Below are positions 57,493 through 64,000 of a stretch of 64,000 nt of DNA, one piece after another. Origin of the DNA: Fomes fomentarius (Eukaryota; Basidiomycota; Agaricomycetes; Polyporales; Polyporaceae); assembly GCA_022606135.1 (NCBI GenBank), contig JABYQN010000003.1:806001-870000 (forward strand), in the 5' to 3' direction. Both the position numbers and the translations under genes were made by a program. Within the stretch, counting starts at the first letter, position 1, and each line of letters starts with the position of its first letter. The notes beneath the pieces are model-generated. The model saw only the letters and a list, made by a program, of their open reading frames with translations, searched no databases and had not been told where the DNA came from.

Positions 57493-58682
57493 TTAGCCGT
57501 CACGTAGGTTCACCCCAGGGACAACGGAATGACGCCCGCTGTCTCTTGTCCGCTGAATGGCGGCCCAATAGGGCGCCTGTTTCTCCTGGAGACCGCGCAG
57601 TAACCTGAACAGGGTCGAGCGGACCATAGGGTTGTACCGTGCGAGAACTTCAGGGGAAGGCGTTTCGGCGAGAAGGCCCTCGAGCACAGTGCGGAGCTTG
57701 GCTGGGACGTCGAACAAATCGCTAGAATCAGATATTGTGAGTCGGACCATTCTCTGACTCATGAAAATCGTAAGACCAGAGAACAATAAAAGGGTGGAGG
57801 AATTTATCTATTGGATGAGACAAGCAGGATTCGGAATACGTGTTCATCCGTATGTGTAGTGAAGCAATGCGTAGCGTAGGTGGCTGAAGTCAGAAGGTAA
57901 ACAATGGAAGACAAGATACATGGAATAGGAAAGGCGGATGTGGAGACCGCACGCGACCGGAGCTGGGCTGGCCGGGACGGGAGGAAGGGTAACGTGAGAG
58001 GGTGTGCATATGGAGGGAGCTATGAATGGAAGCCGCGGCCAATGACCGCACCGGAAAGCGCCGAGAGGCGCGTCCGAATGGGACAGGCGGCACGCGGTGA
58101 GAGTGTACAGGTCAGGGAGCGATAGGCAGTAGGGGGGAATGCGGGGAGCGAATACTGCCAAATATGGAGAGCAGGCAATATGTACAGGAAAGTACAACAC
58201 GGGAAAGGAAGGCAACGGCGGGAGCGAAAGACTCACCTCATGTCAACGCCAACGCGCCAGAATGCATGCACAGTCGAGTCGAATTGACTGCCGACGAGAA
58301 CAAAGGCATCGCTAACGTCCTCTTCGTACGCGAGCCCATTGGACCAGAGGGTGAGAACGTCTTGCAATTGTTTCGTAAGACTGAGCAGACGCGACACGGC
58401 GCGCTGCACTTCAGTCTCTGGGCGCGAGGTCACGCTGGCAGCTGATGGGGAAACTGGGGATGAAGAGGTTGACGATGTGGTGCAGGTAGAATCAGCAGAT
58501 GCTGGCCGCCTTGCGGTCTGTTGAGTAGGGTCAGGATGTTGAGATAAGACAGGAGGGCGGGAAAAGGTATCACATACGTTGATGCTGATCTGTTGTGGCT
58601 TTGGGAGCTTGCGAGGCCATTTCATAGCGGGAGTGATGGGCTGGCCAATGACGAAGCTACTTGGGGAGATTGGGACCTGCAT
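57493..58682 (-). CDS. Bud6/Aip3-like N-terminal-domain protein
   Basis: 224-residue protein, minus-strand exons 58237-58682 and 57493-57721, joined in phase (GVDM|SDLFDVPAKLR). The region EVQRAVSRLLSLTKQLQDVL-TLWSNGLAYEEDVSDAFVLVG, then VHAFWRVGVDMSDLFDVP and LRTVLEGLLAETPSPEVL...LFRLLRGLQEKQAPY, resembles the N-terminal domain of the actin-nucleation/polarity factor Bud6 (Aip3). The actin-binding C-terminal part of Bud6 is absent. The N-terminal 100 residues are Pro/Ser/Thr-rich. The single intron is 515 bp, about nine times the local norm, and might hide alternative exons. Identification rests on remembered family pattern and needs a profile search. Confidence 0.5.
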
Positions 58683-61600
58683 GATTCCAGGGCAGGGCGA
58701 GGAGGTAAGGTTAGGAGCTGCGGAATGAGGGGCGGATGACGGCGGGGATGGGGAGAAGGAGAGGAGGTATATGTAGTCTGCGGGTAGAGAGTAAGAAGAC
58801 CGGGTGCGGTGGGATCTGGACTAAGGAGAGTACGGAGTCCGTCAAGAACGGGGAACCAGGGTCTTGGAGCGCTCAGAAGCAGGCGTACTCATATAGTAAT
58901 TTCGCTCGCGACCTTTGCCGCCGGCGTCGCCGCCACAACGCTTCTGACCTTCTCCTTACCTAGTCCTCCAATGCACCGGATTCTACCACCTCCACATGGG
59001 CTGCTGAGCGCTCGCGACGTCGATCCGTTTCACGATCCCCACCATCGCCGAGGGGCGTCTCAGGCCGACTTTGTGCTCAATGCGACAACGAAGGGGAGAG
59101 GGAGGACGACATGGGGAGCTTACGCAGACCCGGCCGCAGTGCTGCGTGCGGCAGGACACGAGTGTCCAAACCGACTGCATTCCACCCGACTGCAAGTTTC
59201 CAGAAGGTCTGAATACGCAACTTATCTGAGATTGGAGGCGTCATCCGGACTGAGCTCGGGTGGCAGTTCACGCGCGTTGCCGCCCCTTCTAAGTACCTCC
59301 CACATTTGTGCTCACGTCCCTGACCGCGAGCCCTGTTCCTGCGTAGTCACGCCCAGGTCACGTCGCCACTTCCTTCTCGAGTCAGTCCCACCCAGGTCCC
59401 ACTCTCCTTCCCAGAGCACTCTTCTTGCCCCCATTTATTCAGACACGTATCACGACGTGAGATAGCTCAGCAAGTCCCTTTTCACGCAGCCTCGCCATCA
59501 GCATCATGATCCCTCCTGGCAGTCTTCATAACCTGTCTACATCCTCCAGTAGTCTATCCAGACATGGCGCATCTGACGCGCACCCGCGGTCGGCCTGATC
59601 TCAGAGTGCAGCACCGGAGCTATTCTCCCGATCCTCCGTACTCTATACTCCGATTGCTTGTCCGACAGCATCCGCTTCCCCCGGTCGCTGGCGCCGTCAT
59701 CGCCGCGCATGCGCACCCCCATCGGCAGCGCTATTGCCCCGGAGAACGCGTCCACAACTTCCTCATGGCGCGTGTTGTGCATGCATGGACGTGAAAATGT
59801 ACACGCGTGACTGCTCTCGAATGCTCGTACACCTAGGTACGAGACCATACTTACCAGTATCCGGACCAATTCACAATATTTTCTCTCACAACTGCACAGC
59901 AGGCCGTCCCAGGGACATGGCGCGCCTTGGGCGCGTCGGGGGCTTCTCAGCAGTGCACTCATCTTCTGCGGTTATCCAGATTCCACAAGTCGGTATCACT
60001 TACTGCCTGGGGCTGACCGGTAAGTACTGTGCAGCCTACGTACAGGCAAATCACGATGCGAAGGTTGCCTCTACGAGGATCTCACTATGCTTTGACCTCA
60101 TGAACAAGACTCTACGGAGACACGCCATAGATAGGATTGCTCTATGACTCATTGACTGGCGGCGTCTCATCGAGCCCGTCATTATCAAACTTTCTGTAAC
60201 TTGTTGCAGCTCGTTCTACTGAATATGCAACCAACCAAGATAAATGACTTGATGGACTCGGATCGTCGTGCAGCTCCATTTCCAACGGCCTTCCCATCGT
60301 TCCCTCCAGCAATGTTTCATCCTGTCGCGATGCCCCACCGCGAACCCCGTTTCTCCGGACTCCGAGTAGGCCGGGGGCGGCTCACCGGCCATTCCTGGCG
60401 CACGCAGGTCATACGCACCGCGATCACTCCGCCCGACCCCGCGTCCTGCAGAAGGGCGTATGAACTAGAAGCAAGCCCACGTAGATGCGCTCCGCGGGTA
60501 AGCCTCACGATTAGGCTCATGCTCGAGACAAGGTCGACCCTCGTACCCACTGGACATTACGCCGCCAAAAACCGCACGCCGCGCGCTCCGCGTCCGCTTT
60601 CCGAATCGGACACGGTGTGCCCCGGTGACAACACCGAGTGCGCACGGACGGGCACTTCAAGCTCAGGCTCGGTGAAGCAGGCGCGATTGATCGCTGTGAC
60701 GCTTCGAGGGGCGGCTCGGTTGTGCAATATTACGGGAGGCATGTTCGGGTCCAGCTCGGGCCTGCCGCCTGGGCCCTGTGGTGGCTAAAAGTTAGCTTCA
60801 TATGCTCGCTTCGCCTTCCCTGACTTCGTGCTCATCCCGCTGCCACCCGTCGGCGTAAGTACCTCGGTACTGTCCCGCCGCTGTCTGCGCCTTCCGCGAG
60901 GTGGCGAGTGGGGCGGGCCCGGAATATAGTGGGTGAGGGCGTTAGGTCATTATTCATCGGGTCCGCGCGTTCGCGCCTGACACGCTTTGACTCGCGCGCC
61001 CTCCATGCGCGACCGGGCGGGTCTATTCAGGGTGTTGGAGTTTGAATAGAATGCTCAACAGTCTAGACACACTTGGTATGTTTCGTACATGAGGCGAACC
61101 CGTAAGGGGCGTCGCTACATTGTGTTGCTAACTGGTTGACAGCACGGCGCGACTGCGGCGGTGGGGCGTTTGGAGTTCATATTGGAGACCAAGAGACGGC
61201 CTCACGCAGTGGGATGTGTGGCAAGCTCACATTCGCTGGTCCTGCTTGGTGCGTGCCCTGCCGAGATGTTTCAGTATCTCGTATCCGTTCTCATGCAAAA
61301 TCGAGATACCAGTTGGCAACGTTGAACTCCCGGAGATATTCTTGAGACACGATTCATGACACTTCAAGTTGCCGCTTGGTAATGTAGCCAATTTCGACCA
61401 ATACAGGATTGGGGTGCATGGAAGGGTTGGAGCGTCGCGCCGCTCGCCGACTAGAAGTTTCGTATCGTTCTGGCACGGAGGTCTTGACGCTAGACCAGCC
61501 AAGCATGACCATAGGAGCTTGAACCACACTGGCACGAGGCCCTCGGAGACCGGAGACGAGATAGTCTAATTCATCGCGCCATGCTTGCTGAGAATCTTGG

Positions 61601-62291
61601 CTCTATCGAGCACTTTCTTCTGGGAATACACGAGGACGTCGTTGCGGCGCACAATTCAACTGAGATGTATCTCGTGGCAACTCGGACGCTCGGAGCGCGG
61701 GCGGAGCGGCCTTGAGACTTCCAAAATGGGAGCTGATGCGCCCTAGACGTTTCTCGCGCCCCCGACGCGCGTTTGTTTGAGCAAGCGCCCGATTGAACTG
61801 TTGATGACCGCAACTTGCGAATCTGATTTCGGAGTTGATCACTGCATACCCGAGGGCTGACTGTGACTGGTCTGGGATCTCTCCAACACGGCCTTCCTGC
61901 TTGCTCATCCCACACGCCCTCCGATTGTAATTACTTCCGTGCGGCACTTGCGGAGGCTTGGAAGCTGCGTCATCTGTGCCGACCAGCATTAATCAAGCAA
62001 GATCACCTCCCCACTCTCACTCCGATTCCCGACATCACTCGTCCAGCGCAGCACTGCGTAATTTTTGGTCTTCCTCGAGTACGAGACCAGTGCCACTCGC
62101 CGCGTATCCGGAGGCCGACGTGGAATACGCAGGGAACCATTCATTTGAGTCGGCGGTTCTGGCTCTGATTCTGGTTTTGGTTCTAGCCGCACAGGGCTGG
62201 TAATTGGCGAAAGAGCTACTAGTAGGTGGCGATATCACGGCGGTTGTGGAAGCTGGGAAGAGACACAGCGATTGAGTAAGTACTCACCCTT
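58683..62291. other. 3.6 kb without a supported gene
   Basis: The left end should contain the promoter of the Bud6-like gene. Plus-strand ORFs at 58809-59465 and 60201-60788 (218 and 195 codons) and minus-strand ORFs near 61571-62238 lack motifs and splice logic. No element ends recognised. Confidence 0.4.
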
Positions 62292-62797
62292 CTACCCGTC
62301 TTCTACTGCACTCCCGCTTGCTTGCCTTTTCGGCTTTGAACTGTCGCCCGGCTCTCGTACGCCTAATTTTTCCATTTCTCGAAGGAGTGCGGCTGCTGTG
62401 GAAGTGCTTAGAACGGTTGACTTGTTCTCCGATGCTGGGCGGGGCGGGACTAATTGTCGTGCCACCCGCGTCACATCACCCGAGGACGCGACAGAGGGCG
62501 GTGAGCAGAGCGTGACATACCAGGACGTGTCTACTTCTGTTCTTCTGGACTCTGGGATTCCACAAGGTGGATATCCGCTGTCTGGAACGCCGCGAGGTGA
62601 CCACTGTGGTCTGTCTTCCATACTGTAAGGATCCGCCCAGTATATTTGCCTATTGCCGCTATGCTGGGACCTCGAGAGTCGAAGCTCAATGACCATACCT
62701 GACAGCATCTAACCTCATGCTCAGTGGCACTCATGCGGTAGCTCTCAGAGTTTGCGACTGACCTTCCTATTCCACAGAACCACCGAAGCACTTTCAC
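62292..62797 (-). CDS. uncharacterised exon-like ORFs (possible small gene)
   Basis: Two overlapping minus-strand frames (62531-62797 and 62292-62708) lie head-to-head with the next gene. The second contains an orderly Ser/Pro-rich stretch (STSTAAALLREMEKLGV) and ends in a stop at 62292. A following frame at 62035-62238 (RTADSNEWFPAYSTSASGYA) could be another exon. No start, splice chain or family could be fixed. Confidence 0.25.
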
Positions 62798-62858
62798 ACC
62801 GAAGTATCTATCCGGATATCCAGCACAATAGCACCGGCACGTCTAATTCAGTGCAACC

Positions 62859-64000
62859 ATGAGCAGACGCGAAAGCCTCTTCCCCACCGGCTCGATAGGA
62901 CGCTCTGGCATCAGTCTGACGCGGAACACTTCGCACGAAAGCCTTACGGCGCATCCGCTACTATCCCCTCCGCCCGGACCTTCCTCGTTCACTTCACCGA
63001 ATAACCCCGCAGCTGCTTCCACGTCTACGTCTCCAACCGCAAGTTCTGTGCCAGCGGGCACTAGTACAGATTCGACTTCGCCCCTACATGCACCGCGATA
63101 TGTCCCCTATACCCCTCGGCATCGCGGTGCACCGTCACCAGCCATAACGACTCCTGCAACGGGCACAACGGCTCATCCAACGCCGCCAGACCGCGATGCT
63201 GCGAACCGATTGCAGTTGATGCATTTGAAGGCTGCGGCGCAGAACGTCGGATTGGATGCTGCGAGCACGGGCTGGGCGATATTGGAGGGGTTTGCGCTCG
63301 AGGCTGAGCGTACGACCGAGTGGAACGACCTCTGGAATGCGGTGACTGAGGGCAAGGTGAGTACCTGTGTATGCTCATGCATTGCGGATCCTTAGCTCGT
63401 CGCATATAGGCTACCCTCCTCTTGCCCCGAGACCCATATCCTTCCAATGTCGCTGTGACTGCGGAGTTCATCAAAGACCATGTCGCGTTCTGTGGTGGTG
63501 GTGCAGGCTCCAAGACCACAAGCATGACCACATTGTCGGGGCTTCGAGGATACATTCATGAGTACGCCATCGATAGCCATCTTGTACTCAATCTCCTGCT
63601 AATCAAGAGTCGTCCTGACACATTATTATGATGCGTGTGACCTGCAATAGCAATATACTCACTTTCCGGTCAACATTGTCGCCGTCATCCAAGCCGTTCC
63701 AAGCTCTCCTGACGCCGTCAACCCGGGTATCTGCATTCACATCCCTCGCTCCTCTGCCTAGACCTCTGTCGGCTTCTCCTCCACCATCAGCAGACGGACA
63801 CGGCCATCATCGCCAGCACTCACGCAGCGTATCGCCGTACCCTTCGTTTAGCGTACAAACGCACACCAGTAGTCTACCTCTCCCTCCACGACCCGCCGTA
63901 CAGGTGAAAGGCCCGCCCCTTCCCCCACGCCCTAATGCAAGACCGACACTCCCCGGAACTTCGGGCAGCGGGAGCGGCACACGACTCTCTAACCCATTTG
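62859..64000 (+). CDS. uncharacterised Ser/Pro-rich protein, 5' part (runs off window)
   Basis: Gene entering from an ATG at 62859 with exons 62859-63356, 63410-63561 and 63651 to beyond 64000; phases agree and the third exon stays open to the window end. Residues 1-120 are Ser/Thr/Pro-rich. A folded-looking segment follows: NRLQLMHLKAAAQNVGLDAA, GWAILEGFALEAERTTEWND, then ATLLLPRDPYPSN, VTAEFIKDHVAFC and TLSGLRGYIHDNILTFRSTL. After that it is low complexity with repeated PLPPRP motifs that could bind SH3 domains. I do not recognise the family. It may be a cytoskeletal or trafficking adaptor, but that is a guess from the Pro-rich context. Confidence 0.7.

Noticed and set aside
1..64000. tRNA, rRNA, CRISPR or prophage features
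   Set aside because: No B-box/T-loop pattern, rRNA core or spaced direct-repeat array was seen on either strand by eye.

Overview
This is a eukaryotic window, almost certainly a filamentous basidiomycete (Agaricomycetes-type). Genes are split by many 40-75 bp GT-AG introns, there are several 7-16 nt microexons, both strands carry genes at similar density, and the families fit: a two-finger GATA iron repressor, Opi1, an augmin HAUS6 subunit, an IBTK-like ankyrin/RCC1/BTB protein, a class of P450 rich in introns and a Cys-rich P1B-ATPase. No tRNA, rRNA, CRISPR or bacterial feature was seen. All exon models below were built by eye from reading frame, splice sites and family motifs.

Left third (1-22.6 kb): ordinary single-copy housekeeping and regulatory genes. 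In order: Notchless/Rsa4 (minus, cut by the window edge), pirin (+), HAUS6 (+), ribosomal protein L37 (minus), a 3.2 kb stretch without a supported gene, a URBS1/SRE-type iron-responsive GATA repressor (+), the phospholipid repressor Opi1 (+), and a 1424-residue IBTK-like protein (minus).

Middle (22.8-43.8 kb): a large imperfect palindrome. Left arm about 22,805-29,537 and right arm about 37,163-43,800 are reverse complements (left + right coordinate = 66,700 from about 23,700 inward, with no indel seen). Each arm carries a full-length cytochrome P450, a mitochondrial EngB/Mrx8-type GTPase and a small SILK/RVxF-motif protein. The 7.6 kb spacer holds a copper/cadmium-type P1B-ATPase and a secreted beta-lactamase-fold hydrolase with a one-base frameshift. 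The right arm starts inside a copy of the ATPase tail. It is joined by a 3-bp microhomology (TGG) to a 166-bp inverted copy of sequence from the spacer, which looks like a template-switch scar. The inner 4.1 kb of the arms appears identical, while the outer parts and the scar copy differ by about 4-5 percent or more, so arm-to-arm gene conversion is the simplest reading. An assembly or haplotype artefact still has to be excluded.

Right third (43.8-64 kb): gene-poor. A 522-bp hAT-like MITE with an 8-bp target duplication (44,083-44,604), a disordered protein with a phosphatase-docking-like N-terminus (minus), a decayed kinase-like pseudogene, an NADP-dependent medium-chain reductase (+), a small Bud6/Aip3-like protein (minus), long stretches without supportable genes, and the 5' part of an unrecognised gene (+) that leaves the window.
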